Source of the DNA: Yponomeuta sedellus
Taxonomy: Eukaryota; Arthropoda; Insecta; Lepidoptera; Yponomeutidae
DNA: 64,000 nt
Direction of reading: 5' to 3'
NCBI GenBank assembly: GCA_934045075.1
Contig: OW203722.1
Span: 8,277,303 to 8,341,302, forward strand
Notes under the pieces: generated by a model
The model's database searches: none
Told to the model about the DNA's origin: nothing
What the model saw: the letters and a program-made list of their open reading frames with translations, nothing else
Translations under genes and position numbers: made by a program
Shown here: positions 22,726 through 33,132 of the stretch, piece by piece
Numbering within the stretch: the first letter of the stretch is position 1
Layout: every line of letters starts with the position of its first letter

Positions 22726-24685
22726 GCCGATTTCGACGCTCAATTAATACACAAACACTTCATTTTCACTTTGTACACTAACGAAAGGTTTGATAAGAAG
22801 AGTTGAATAACAGAAACTTTATTTTAACCGACGTATGTCACAAATTAGAAATCGTCGTAGGTACGAATTACGATAAGTCTACTTCACACAGACTAAATTT
22901 GTCAAACTAATAGTGTTGCCAGTCTGTGCTTACCATTTAGTACGCCGGTTTGCTTGAAAAGGTATACGGTTTGGAGTTAAAAGGTATACGATACGATATT
23001 TTAGATAAATGAAATAATTAATATTACTTACTTCGGAGCTGGAATTATTGTAGCTCGATTGTAAATAAGCTAAGATAATAGTTTATTTTCCTGTCCACAA
23101 ATTACATTCGTATTCAAAATAACATTGGATAAATAATACAATACAACAGAATGCACTATTTGTGGAAATACTGGAGCCTAAACTAGATCAAAAGATCTGT
23201 ATCTTAGGTTTCCAGGCCTCCTGGTCTACAAAAGAACGGTATTATATTCGACGCATCAACAGCATAAGGTGTAAAGTTAGTATAAAAAATTACAGATATT
23301 TGCAAAACTTATATAAAAGAGACTAAAATGTACGTGTCTGCTCAGCCCTACGACCGGAGTCTTGGATTCGGGTTTCAGCCACTGAGCAGAGGGTGTGTGA
23401 AAAGGTAGGATGAGTGTATATTTGTGCATTATGGTAGTGATGTGTGCTAAAAGTTTGTACTAGGAAGTATAACGGAAGGTGAGAGGTAAAATGAGCTATT
23501 ATCACATCAATTTCAAAAATGTTCGATCATAAGAAAGAGTGTTTGAGTATGCTGTTAATTTCTGTTTCAGTTCATATTTGGTAAGATCTAATATATTTAA
23601 TCAAATATTTCGCCCAATCTTCGGTCAAGTGCGTGTCGGGCCACGCGCATCATAGGATTCCGTAGAACTACTTGCGCCTCCTTATTACAAATCTTAAAAG
23701 TTTATTTAAATTTCAATAGAATTAGTACGAAATCTTCCTTTTTTTACGTTTGTAGACTATATTGTAGACTAGTTACTAGTTTGTAGACTTACTCGTTATC
23801 TTGTAAAACCCATGTAGTATATTCCGGTTACTTTAGGACCGTACACACCATACACTTTGAACCTACATGAAATGCTGAAATATCTAATTTACACAGTGTG
23901 GAATTGGCCGTCTTATCGCTGAGAGCTATCTCTTCCAGACAGCCTTAAGATGAATAGGATTAAAAAATAAAGAGAGTAGGTAGGCGTCTCTCTGCTGCGT
24001 ATTTTGTACAGAAGTCGGATTTTATTTTTTATTTTAATATTTTAATTTTTTTAAATAGACAATGTGGCTTTAATAACTATTGCTTGTAGTATATTTTTTA
24101 CTAAGGGAATAATAACCACGAGAGTAAATTGTGTATTTTGACTTATATTCTGTGTTCGGGACCCATGTCACACCACTACAAGCTCTGTCTATGGTAGATA
24201 GATCTATCAGCCAGTAATATGCAGACACATCGGAGCACTGTGACGTGATCGATAGCCAATCAGATGAAGCCGCGATGTCGTGATAATCGACGTGATTGGT
24301 TAAGGCAAATCTAGTTGTCCCCACCACCCCCTATCCTCGACATATGTATTTTTTTCTGTTACGAATAAAGTTTTGAATGATACACACAGCGCTTAATTGA
24401 AGATGTCCAAATTTCTTGAATTCTTTCTGCAATATATACGATAACGTAGCGATCGCACACGCCGCTACATTCTGGTTTAATTAGTGCAACGGTACCTTAC
24501 ACTTATAGGTGTTATTGGGCTATTCTACATCTGGCTCTTGATTTTTCTAGGGTTTGCTACCCTAGGAAACTACATATTTCAACTTAAATTCCGGATTTCT
24601 AGGTTCAACGTCGTAACAATGTCGAACAGACACAGAGAATGTCAATGAATACTGAATAAAAGTATTTGATGAACAAAGTGTTTCT
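22726..24685. other. Non-coding stretch with repeat fragments
   Basis: 23615-23670 is the dispersed 'tcaagtgcgtgtcgggccac' block. 23895-23960 matches a LINE 3' UTR ('cgtcttatcgctgagagcta', 'tcttccagacagccttaaga'). 23750-23790 has short repeats of 'tgtagact'. The rest is AT-rich with no exon recognised. Confidence 0.4.
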
Positions 24686-24689
24686 TACA

Positions 24690-25050
24690 TCAAAACATAA
24701 TTTAATTTTTTTGCCTTAAAATTTGAAGTTCTCAATTTCCATCTCAGAGTCTTCATCAGAATATTACCAGATTACCCTGGGACAAATTTTACGCTATATT
24801 TTCTGAAACATAGTATGCATATTACTAATGGATGGGCCTCATTACGCCTTTTCTTCATATCTGAAAGTCTTCATCAGATCTTCACCAAATTAAAATGAAA
24901 CCAATGGGATGCTATACCTAGTCGAACAAAATAAAATTTATCCAAATCGGTTAATATTTGACGAGGATATGCGAAAACATAGTAAAAAAAAGGAATAAAT
25001 GCATCGAATTGATAACCTCCTCCTTTTTTGAAGTCGGTTAAAAATACTTT
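24690..25050 (+). repeat. Dispersed repeat ending 'cctcctccttttttgaagtc'
   Basis: Contains two related halves ('ctcagagtcttcatcagaat' and 'tgaaagtcttcatcagatct') and ends with a conserved pyrimidine-rich block and 'ggttaaaaa'. The ending is one I recall as common in moth and butterfly genomes. No coding capacity is evident. Confidence 0.55.
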
Positions 25051-26375
25051 ATTTTATTTATTTAGAACTAAACACGACTTGTGCTATGCTTACTGTATGT
25101 CTTATGTTAGATATTGATATTAATGAAAAGGTCTTGCTTGAAACGTTGCGTTAGATACTTTCGGAAACAAACCATTTTTATGACTAAAAATATTCGTAAA
25201 TGGAGTAGTTTGTACCTAAAGCTACAGTGAGGGCGGTCGCACAAAAAAGTTATTGGCGAAAGCCAAATAGTACGGTTTTTGTATTAAAATTTACGACCTG
25301 GCAACATACTTAACAATTGATGGTCACGTGATACTGTACAGATTAGTTTGCTTGTTTTTTTACGCTTTGATTTGGATAACTTCACAAACAGCCAAATTTC
25401 TAACAAATAAATACAATTTTGATAGCTTTGTTGTGATTAAAACCCTCTAAAGATTGCGAAGTTATAAACAACTGAAATGTAAGTAATTTATTGCAGATAC
25501 AATCCTTACAAGCAACGTTTTTGTGCTCCGAATATTAAGGTAGAATTTCCAGTTCACAAAGTAGCAATACCGGTTGACCGACCGAGTAGCACAGTGAAAC
25601 TGCATGAGTATGACAAGAGCATGACAAGGTTCATACAGCGACAGAGCCAGAGTAATGCATGTAAAAGGTAGGGGAATACGGTTGTTGTAATGTCATGCGT
25701 TGGCATTACTCTTGTCTTGCTCTTGTCATGCCATTGCTCGAACATTGTTTGTCATTTAAGAGAATCGACGCCCTGGATACTGTTCCAAGTACATTTTTTT
25801 TCAAATAATCCTTTTTTCTAGAATCTACGAAGTTTTTGAAGATTCGAAGTAATTTTTACCTCCAGGAGATAGGAGGTTAAAGATGTTGATAGTTGTAAAA
25901 CGCATCGTTTTAAGGAACGCTACACTGCGCGTGGCCCGGCACGCACTAGGCCCGTTTTTTTTAAATACTTTACTTTGCGTATGGCGCAATTACCTAGTAA
26001 GCATACCTACTTATCTACCTACTAACTCTTGTCCATCATTGACCGCGTTCCGGTTGAGTATTTTATTAGCTTCAATTAATGTCACACTCGCAAAAAGTTA
26101 GTAATAACACGCATGCCCTTCGCGTGTCCACTTAGTCACGCCTACAAAGTAAATTAGTGACCGCGACAGTTGCTATATTTGCAAATTAAGAATAACGATT
26201 TGTTTGTGTAGACGTGTACCCTTACATGGGCTGTGATGCATCCTACGCACATCTTTTGCATACAGTATGTGTGTCATTCATGAATGATAATAACAATCTC
26301 TTTATAAATATCCACTGTTAGGTCTAGTAGGTCCTATATGGGTCTAATTATGGGCACCAAATACTGAGCAAATTT
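25051..26375. other. Non-coding stretch
   Basis: 25610-25735 has loosely facing arms ('gacaagagcatgacaagg' and 'cttgtcttgctcttgtcatg'). 25915-25965 repeats the 'gctacactgcgcgtggcccg' block. No gene recognised. Confidence 0.4.
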
Positions 26376-26379
26376 TGAT

Positions 26380-26665
26380 TATCGACATAGCTCAGAGAAT
26401 TAGCGAGCTGAACTGGTAGTGGTCTGGCCATATCTCGCGAAGAACCAACAACCGTTGGAGTAAACGTGTTCTTGAGTAGAGACCGCGACTCGGCAAACGT
26501 AGTGTAGGACGCCCTCCGACCAGGTGGGATGACGATCTGCGAATAAATGCCGGCAAATGCTGGATGCGGCAAGCTGAAGACAGGGCGCTATGGCGCTCTT
26601 TAGGGGAGGGCTATGTCCAGCAGTAGACTACATAATATAGCCTGAAGAAGAAGAAGAATAAGAAA
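26380..26665 (+). mobile_element. LINE family E 3' end
   Basis: Plus strand reads SGHISRRTNNRWSKRVLE, then GRPPTRWDDDLR, then CWMRQAEDRALWRSLGEGYV, which is the carboxyl-terminal region of a non-LTR reverse transcriptase protein. Stops interrupt it. It ends in 'ctatgtccagcagtagacta' and an (AAG)n tail. It extends about 110 bp further 5' than the copy at 13375. Confidence 0.85.
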
Positions 26666-26684
26666 TTCTGAGCGATTCCGATTA

Positions 26685-26920
26685 TCTGTCAATTTCCATA
26701 CTATAATTGACAGACGATTGGGTTTGCTCAGGCTTTGGTGTGCATAATAGTGCTGAAAGGTCCGGCGAATTTAGCTTCAAATTTATTTATTCTATTCATG
26801 CAGGCACTATAATATTTCTAATTCAGCAACACTAATGGAAGTTAATGCTGCTAGCATTAAGTTCGCCTTTGTACTTTTTAATTTGTTTCAAAGTGCAATA
26901 AAGACTTTTAATAATAATAA
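26685..26920. repeat. Foldback repeat and LINE tail
   Basis: 26685-26745 is a diverged copy of the foldback at 12340 ('ctgtcaatttccatactata', 'attgacag'). 26870-26920 is a LINE 3' tail ('caaagtgcaataaagacttt' then (AAT)n). Confidence 0.6.
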
Positions 26921-27104
26921 TAACCTGTACAAGATGAGATGTAAGTAGCATGCAACTGCTGATGTTTTGTTTATTGGAAGATAATGTGTAATTATGATTC
27001 GATAAGTCATTTTAAAAAATAAACAATTTCAATTTTCGGTACAGGCCGTGCGTCGAGAGAAATAGCTGCCAAGCAGTGTTGTTGGCAGTTGTCTACCGAT
27101 AAAA

Positions 27105-27405
27105 CTTTGGCCTCTGCATATACGCAATGAGACGATTTATGTAGCTTCCAGTAGCACCTTCACTCACGCTAGATGAGTGAAGGTACCACTGGGAAGCCTG
27201 GGACATTGCCTTAGACATTGTTTTTAAATGGTGTAGTCGTGCCCAGCACCTATACCATCCTGAGAGCTTAGTCGGCCTAGCACATAGGTAAGACAAGTCT
27301 ATAGGTATATTGCGGAACCTACCAAGCCGAGGGTAGAATACTGGCCTCGGAAGCAGGAGACCTAGGTTCGATTCCCAGTGCGGGCATGTACCTACCAATA
27401 ACTTT
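27105..27405. repeat. Family D SINE with head and tail in opposite orientation
   Basis: 27110-27325 is the family D body in reverse orientation, matching 47425-47640. The tRNA-like head at 27330-27390 ('ggttcgattcccagtgcggg') is in forward orientation. In the full copy at 47425-47820 both parts are reversed, so this one is rearranged. Confidence 0.75.
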
Positions 27406-27980
27406 GTTTATTTTCAACGTTACGTACCTATATCTGTTACGCACCTATGAAAATATACCTTTGTGAAGTTGTAGAACGTTTTATAAATAATAAACTGGAA
27501 CGACTTCAACTCTGTGTTTTATTTATAACGATAAACAGAAAAACTTGATATAAAAACAGAATAAGTAGGTAAAGGACGATTAATGTAGTACGGTCTAGTT
27601 GAAACGTGAAGAAGTAATGCCAAAAGAGTATATAACCACTACGTGTAATGCCAAAATGTCAGGAAAATCTCAAAAATGGGTGACGTAAATTAAAAATTTT
27701 GAAAATGATAGAATTAAAGAAATATTTAAAAAATTGGTGTAAAGAGGTGCAACCGTTACACATTGAGCTGGGCTCGCGTTTAACAAAACTACAATTCACT
27801 CGCGGCACTGTTTGTTTCAGCTATACATTATGGATGTTATATAAAAGAAATTGTATCGACATAATAGGTACATCATATTAATTATACGATAGTATAAAAT
27901 ATTTTTAATATAAAATAAGTTTACATACGCACATACATTAATACACCAACACCGAAACGCGATTGTAACATATTAAACGA
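27406..27980. other. Non-coding stretch
   Basis: AT-rich. A 60-codon plus frame (27699-27881) has no recognisable content. Confidence 0.35.
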
Positions 27981-27983
27981 TTT

Positions 27984-28079
27984 ACTGTGACATTTCTTTA
28001 ATGCTATCTCTAGATAGCATCAAAGAAATAGCACAGTTAATTCTTCTCACTCTCACACTCTTCACAGAGTGTGAGAGTG
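27984..28079. repeat. Two hairpins in tandem
   Basis: 27984-28037 folds with arms built from ACTGTG, ATTTCTTT and ATGCTATCT and their complements, with three short mismatches and a 2-nt loop. 28048-28079 folds with perfect 13-bp arms CACTCTCACACTC / GAGTGTGAGAGTG and a 6-nt loop. They are 10 nt apart. Confidence 0.8.
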
Positions 28080-28253
28080 AAAGAGTCGCAGAGTAGGTAA
28101 GCGAAGTTAGTTGGGCCGATTCACAGTAAAGTTCGACGTACCTACATTGCGTAGCCGAGTCGTTCTACTTGTTAATTTGTGATAAATCGCCTTTGTCATG
28201 TGCATACTACTCTCATAGTGAACCATGAAATTGTGTTTCTATGAAATATGCGT

Positions 28254-28273
28254 GGTCACACTATGCGTCACTC
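28254..28273 (+). promoter_or_regulatory. Motif-1-like block, copy 1
   Basis: GGTCACACTATGCGTCACTC occurs here and again exactly at 29161-29180 in the same orientation. Preceded by T, it matches the Drosophila core-promoter Motif 1 consensus (YGGTCACACTR). There is no supported gene next to it, so a promoter role is an inference; a shared repeat is equally possible. Confidence 0.3.
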
Positions 28274-28461
28274 ATTCTAAGCCGGGCGGTGATCTATCGT
28301 TCGGTTCGTTCCCTATCAATGAAGCTACAATTTCAGCTAGGCTTGGTGGGCAACCGCCCTGCATTCTGCAGGATCGCCCCGTAAGGACGACTGTAACCCC
28401 CCATTGCATTCTTTCATAAAATAGTCCCGCAATCATGTAATGCGTCCTGCTATCTATTTTG

Positions 28462-28645
28462 TATATCTTTAGATAGATAGAGAACACTTTATTGTACATA
28501 AAAAAAGGAAATTACATAAATATTTCTTAACCTAAGAGTACAGACGGAGGCCTTATCACTAAAAGTGATTTCTTCCAGACAACCCTTGGATGGATTGGAG
28601 CAATAGGTACCTACATTGGAGAAGGAAGTAGATGTGGATTCGTTT
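28462..28645 (-). mobile_element. LINE 3' UTR and tail (5'-truncated copy)
   Basis: Reversed LINE end: 'gatagatagagaacacttta' tail, then 'aacctaagagtacagacgga', then 'ccttatcactaaaagtgatt' and 'cttccagacaacccttggat'. The same order occurs after LINE F (33133-33270) and in shorter form at 23895, 42870 and 55080. Confidence 0.75.
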
Positions 28646-28827
28646 GCCATCGCCTCGCATAGAAGTGTTTTACGTAAAATATACTGACTGCGATCGTACC
28701 AACGAACATGCTCGTTGATGAGTGCCTTAAGAACATTGGAAAAATCTTTTTTTGAACTAAAACTTTCGTAAGCACAAAACATTGTAGACTTTTAGTCCGG
28801 ATCTACTTACGGGTGTTGTTATATCGG

Positions 28828-28860
28828 AAGAGTCCGACCAGGTTTCTGGTCGGACTACAA
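28828..28860. repeat. Short hairpin
   Basis: GTCCGACCAG and CTGGTCGGAC pair perfectly over a 4-nt loop in an otherwise unremarkable stretch. Confidence 0.7.
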
Positions 28861-29160
28861 TCGGAAACATCATCAATTAAAATGTGGCGTGCTATTCTTA
28901 TATAACATTTAATGTAGGCTGTTTATGACATTCTCCAAATACGACAACTCATTGGGAGGTTGGTCCCGCCTGCTTAGTAGTTAATGCTCAGAAGTCGGTG
29001 TGTTAGTACTTGTTATTTTTGTTTGTCGTTTTAGTGTGTTTTTGGTTCTCTATAAAGTTGGTCTTAAGCTAGGTTTTCAGCTAATTCCGTCGTCCCCTAC
29101 GGCAGGGTATATCCATGAGAATTTCCCCATGAAAAAAAAAGATAGCTGGCTGCACAGCAT

Positions 29161-29180
29161 GGTCACACTATGCGTCACTC
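29161..29180 (+). promoter_or_regulatory. Motif-1-like block, copy 2
   Basis: Exact 20-bp repeat of 28254-28273, again on the plus strand. It is followed by a GC-rich block (29205-29380), which makes this copy the slightly better promoter candidate. No downstream exon is identified. Confidence 0.3.
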
Positions 29181-29204
29181 ACTCTATCTACATAAACCGA
29201 GTGT

Positions 29205-30085
29205 GTCGGTAAGGATGTAGGCACTCGACAGCGGGGGCAATATGCGCCGCGGGGTCGCGGGGGACGGCGGGCACTTCCTTTAGTTGCGTGACACGCGGTC
29301 CCCTTATCTCGTTCATTGATAGATTTATCTGCACGAGGTCGCCCGTCCGCGCGCCTCCACTGCCCGCTAATGTTCCCCGTTGATAACTTTAGGTTTTTAC
29401 TCCAGTTTTCGCTTGTAGTAAGGCGGTTACATTGTTGTTTCAATGCCCAGCAGAGAACTTGAAGAAATCCGTGCAGTCGGGATGGACACTAAGGATTTTT
29501 TTACTATGACTTTTTTATCTTTTTCTTTTTTTTATCTTTTCTAGACTTCTTTTTTTATTTGACTAATGTTTGATCCGGAGAATGATACATCTAAGAGACA
29601 GCCCTCGTCTACCACTATTGATATCTGAAATACGTCCAGAGGGAGACCGAAGCCTTAATGGGTCTTATTAATTTTATACATACGATTCATCTAAGACACT
29701 CCTAATAGAAAACTTTAATAATCTTCGGTTACATCGTACCACAGACTATTTTAAGGTAGTGAGAAATGTCTAATGTTTGTGAGAAGACTTTGCACGGTGT
29801 CACTTTGGTAAAGCCATGAGAAGAGGAATGTCTAAGGTCTGATAAACGTCCTTACCCACTTTTAAATATTGCACCCCCTTGGCCGACTCCAAATTTTATC
29901 TCGTAGCAAAAAGTAGACTGGCGACATTGATAAAACGAGGTCTGTTAAAAGCCTCTTCAGCTTTCAAAGAAAGCTGAGATAACACCTATAGTTTATTATT
30001 ATCACGGTGCGCAAGAGTGCACGGTATCTCTATTCTATTAAATTACAACGGTAAAATTTTTAACAAAAGCATATAAATGACAAAC
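29205..30085. other. GC-rich block followed by non-coding sequence
   Basis: 29205-29380 is strongly GC-rich against an AT-rich background, without a convincing ORF or splice site. The remainder shows no gene; 'aagcctcttcagctttcaaagaaagctgag' near 29950 contains a short inverted pair. Confidence 0.35.
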
Positions 30086-30089
30086 ACTG

Positions 30090-30165
30090 TCTCTATCGTC
30101 TCTCTCTCTCCGAGAGAAGACCTGTGCCCTGCAGTGGGATGTTGTATAGGTTGCATTATTATACC
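30090..30165 (+). repeat. CT-rich interspersed repeat fragment
   Basis: (CT)n followed by 'gagaagacctgtgccctgca' and 'gtgggatgttgtataggttg', the same repeat as at the start of the window. Confidence 0.75.
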
Positions 30166-30484
30166 TTAAAAAGGCATCGCAATCATTAAACATGTTACGA
30201 CTGCGTGTTGTATAAAACTTTTAATGTAGAGTTCGAAGATTTCTTTTAAGATATTTACGAATTCGTGCAGGAAAAAACTCTGTAAACTCTGTCTTTTTGC
30301 GCACTTGAAGCGAATGCATTGCAATAAATTAAAAACACATGGCGAAAACAGTGGCTTGACAGCGGTGTCTTGCACACTATTGCTATTGTTTAACAGAATC
30401 TGGGTATAGGGCCGCTACTATTTACATAGTGCACTGGTATGGATTCATCCGATTTAACTAACTCCGAACTGCCGCACATATTTT

Positions 30485-30530
30485 ATTCTGAAGTTTCAAA
30501 ATATTATTACATATTTTGAAACTTCAGAAT
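30485..30530. repeat. Perfect 20-bp hairpin
   Basis: ATTCTGAAGTTTCAAAATAT and its exact complement enclose a 6-nt loop. It is close to, but separate from, the element at 30590-30702. Confidence 0.85.
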
Positions 30531-30589
30531 CGCGAAAATGTATAAGTCTACAGGTCCTGTGGATAGTTACGTAATAGGAGGGCAGGGCA

Positions 30590-30702
30590 GAGTTTCATAA
30601 AGCTACAATTTCTAGTTTATTATGACGATTTGAAGTAGCGTAGCTTGCGATGTACATCGAACTGTCACAATCAACCACAAATTGTAGTTCTTTGAAACAG
30701 GC
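30590..30702. mobile_element. Short MITE-like element
   Basis: Left end 'gtttcataaagctacaattt' and the reverse complement of the right end, 'gtttcaaagaactacaattt', match with few differences. The roughly 70-bp interior has no ORF. No certain target duplication is seen. Confidence 0.6.
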
Positions 30703-32105
30703 CTCTGGTCGTTATATTTGATGTGCGATAACATTAATCGAGGCGCTATAGGTACGTCCGTGACGCGTACTTCTTCCTGTTTGGTATGAGCGAGTCCTAT
30801 GTTCTTGTATTGTATTACAAAATTTAAACCTCAGAACTAGACGGTTACCACCGAAGGCTTGTAGCCCGATATGAGATCTTCTTGTGAGCTGTGGCTGGTA
30901 GCAGGAACTGTATCGTAGACAGTTCATCTGTTCTCTATTTTTTTCAGACTCTAAAACTCAATTGGCATCCGCTACCTCTAATTGCCTATACTTCCTTGAT
31001 GTTATCGTTTCTTAGTTTAACCGGAGTAGAAGCGTTGAACATAGCGGCGTAGGAGAATAAAAAAACGCGTGCCCAAATAACGAGAATTAGTAGTAGGTAC
31101 CGAGAGTTTTTGTGCTGTTTGTTACTCATTCAGTCAACTTCAATTAAGAGGATGATTCGAAATAAATTATCTTCAATTCTCGTGCACAAATACTGCCACG
31201 AGAATGGAAGAGTTCAAGGTCATCGAGAAAATGAATTCGGCATTAGGCAGTGGTTTGGATGGAGATGACGCACCGATAGAGGTTCCGGTGTCAAGCGTGG
31301 CGTGGAGCTAGGTGTGGGGGCACTGGCACAAGCGTCACTCGCGGTGCGCGAGCGCATTGCGCGTCGTGCGCGCTGGCGTGCGGCGGGCGACTGTTTTCAG
31401 CCAGAGGCGAGCGCGCCCGCCACCAGCGTCACTGCGCCTCATTCATTCGCACGCATGAATGAGCGGCGCCGTTCCAAGCACGTGGACCAAAAATTTTCGG
31501 CTGAAAGTCGTGCCGTGACGTGACCTCGTCTGAAGCGACAGCGAGAAGTTCTCAACGAGCTTCATTGAATTAAAACAGCGATATAATTGTTTGCCTATTG
31601 TCGCCTGGTCAATGCATGAATGGGATGTTGTATGAGCGACATTTGCAGCTAAGAGTGATAAGAATACCTATTTCGATATGTTCTAAATAGCATAGATGAC
31701 GAATCTACCCCTGCCTTCGACGCATAAAGTAGATACCTAGTAGTAAGCACTTAAGCGTAGCATACCTGCGCTACGCATTCCTGTATGTTAAAAAAAACCA
31801 TGAACTCAGAAAAACTATATTTTCAATATAGCCACACTAGAACGATTTGGCTAATCTATTCGCACTGAAATGTTTTAAGAAAGTAAGTACTTACCTACCT
31901 TCGCAAAAGGTACGTTCAATACGTTCGTGTCGGTAGTTCAAAATACTTAGACCCGGTTTTGTCAACTTGAAAGACTATAGGAATGACATACGCACCAAAA
32001 GGCTTTTTGTTTTTCCATATGGTGTAGTAGATAACTTCTAGTGGGGTTTAATAAGTAGTGAGAATTAATGAATGCAGTTAACTATTATCAAATATGATGT
32101 TATTA
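30703..32105. other. Non-coding stretch with a CpG-dense block
   Basis: 31240-31540 is CpG-dense, with 'gcgcgagcgcattgcgcgtc'-like content and repeated CATTCATTCG/CATGAATGAG motifs. It could be a promoter or 5' UTR, but no donor-terminated coding exon was found on either strand. The rest is AT-rich. Confidence 0.4.
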
Positions 32106-32790
32106 TCAACACTTTGTATGTCCCCACTGCTGAGGCACGGGTCTCTTCCTGCATGGCAGGAAGGTTAAGCCATCTCCACCAAGGGGGCCAAGTCCGGGTT
32201 GGTGGAGGATTGTAAGACAGTGGCGGGCCTTACTGTCCGAAGTTATTAAGACGCCCATAAGGCCTCTGACACGGCTTAATGACTGCCATTCATTACAAGA
32301 CAGCCGGCACCAGCGGCTTAACGTGCCTTGCGAAGCACGGAAGCGCTCGGAAAAAATGCTACTAGCAGAGTGCTTAGTGCGAGTTTGACAGATCGAATCG
32401 AATAACTTTACTACCGCGTTAATCGAGCATTGAGTAGGGAGTATAAGTAAGTTAACCGTTCGAACTGGCAAATCGCTGTCACAGTACAACTCGCACTCGC
32501 GTTTATTCGTGTTTTGGCTGGTAAACGTGTTCACTTCTCAACGTAAACCATTACAACTCCCACTCAGCAATTTTAATTTCCATTCTTGTCACTAGGTGGC
32601 GCTTCCTCGATGCCATAGAAATATGAGTTTACGTTAACGCGATCGAGTAGTTAAAAAACTCGCACTAAGCACTCTGTAGTCACGGGATGGTCGCCCATCC
32701 AGCACCTGACCGCGCCTGCTGTTGCTTAACCTTTATTGCTTAGTGATTAAATCCAATGACTGATTCCACTAGGCCACGAGCCCTTCATCA
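32106..32790 (+). repeat. Family A repeat, split by a MITE
   Basis: 32106-32365 holds the 5' part (through 'cacggaagcgctcggaaaaa') and 32677-32790 the 3' part ('tagtcacgggatggtcgccc' to 'taggccacgagccctt'). The uninterrupted copy at 56640-56900 shows the two parts are contiguous in the family. The 142-codon minus-strand frame running through repeat and insert is not a gene. Confidence 0.9.
32366..32676. mobile_element. MITE (311 bp) nested in family A repeat
   Basis: Terminal inverted repeats of about 20 bp, CAGAGTGCTTAGTGCGAGTT at the left and its exact reverse complement at the right end. TAG flanks both sides, a possible 3-bp target duplication. The interior encodes nothing recognisable. 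Its position inside a known repeat gives exact boundaries. The superfamily is unknown to me; a 3-bp target duplication with a CAG..CTG end would suit PIF/Harbinger or CACTA-like groups. Confidence 0.85.
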
Positions 32791-32867
32791 TCCAATACAT
32801 TATTTTGGGTATGATTTAAGCTATCATCGATTTAGTATTTTCTAGGTTAACACGAGTACTAGACATA

Positions 32868-33012
32868 ATTAAAACTGTTGTAATACGGATTTCACTCGTT
32901 TATTATATTTTTACAATTTTCCGACGTTTCGGCACTTTGACAGGTGCCGTGGTCACGGATGACGATGAAATATAATAATAAACAAGTGAAATCCGTATTA
33001 AAACAGTTTTAA
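32868..33012. mobile_element. Foldback element
   Basis: Roughly 40-bp inverted ends (aaaactgttgtaatacggat on the left, atccgtattaaaacagtttt on the right) surround a centre with 'ttccgacgtttcggcacttt' and 'tgccgtggtcacgg', a block that recurs at about 14720. Likely a non-autonomous element. Confidence 0.75.
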
Positions 33013-33132
33013 CTATCATCAATTTATTAAGTTTTGAATGTTTTAAATAATAAGGTTTGTCCGTAAAATAATAGATGTGCCATCAAAGTGTAGTCGCCAA
33101 ACCATATAAAAACAATTTCATAATAAATCACA

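Noticed and set aside
22339..22743. 134-codon minus-strand frame
   Set aside because: It reads through a plausible donor into LINE fragments; only its first part (22653-22725) is kept in the weak gene model, starting at the first in-frame ATG.
32106..32534. 142-codon open frame on the minus strand
   Set aside because: It runs through a family A repeat and into the nested MITE; both are non-coding elsewhere.
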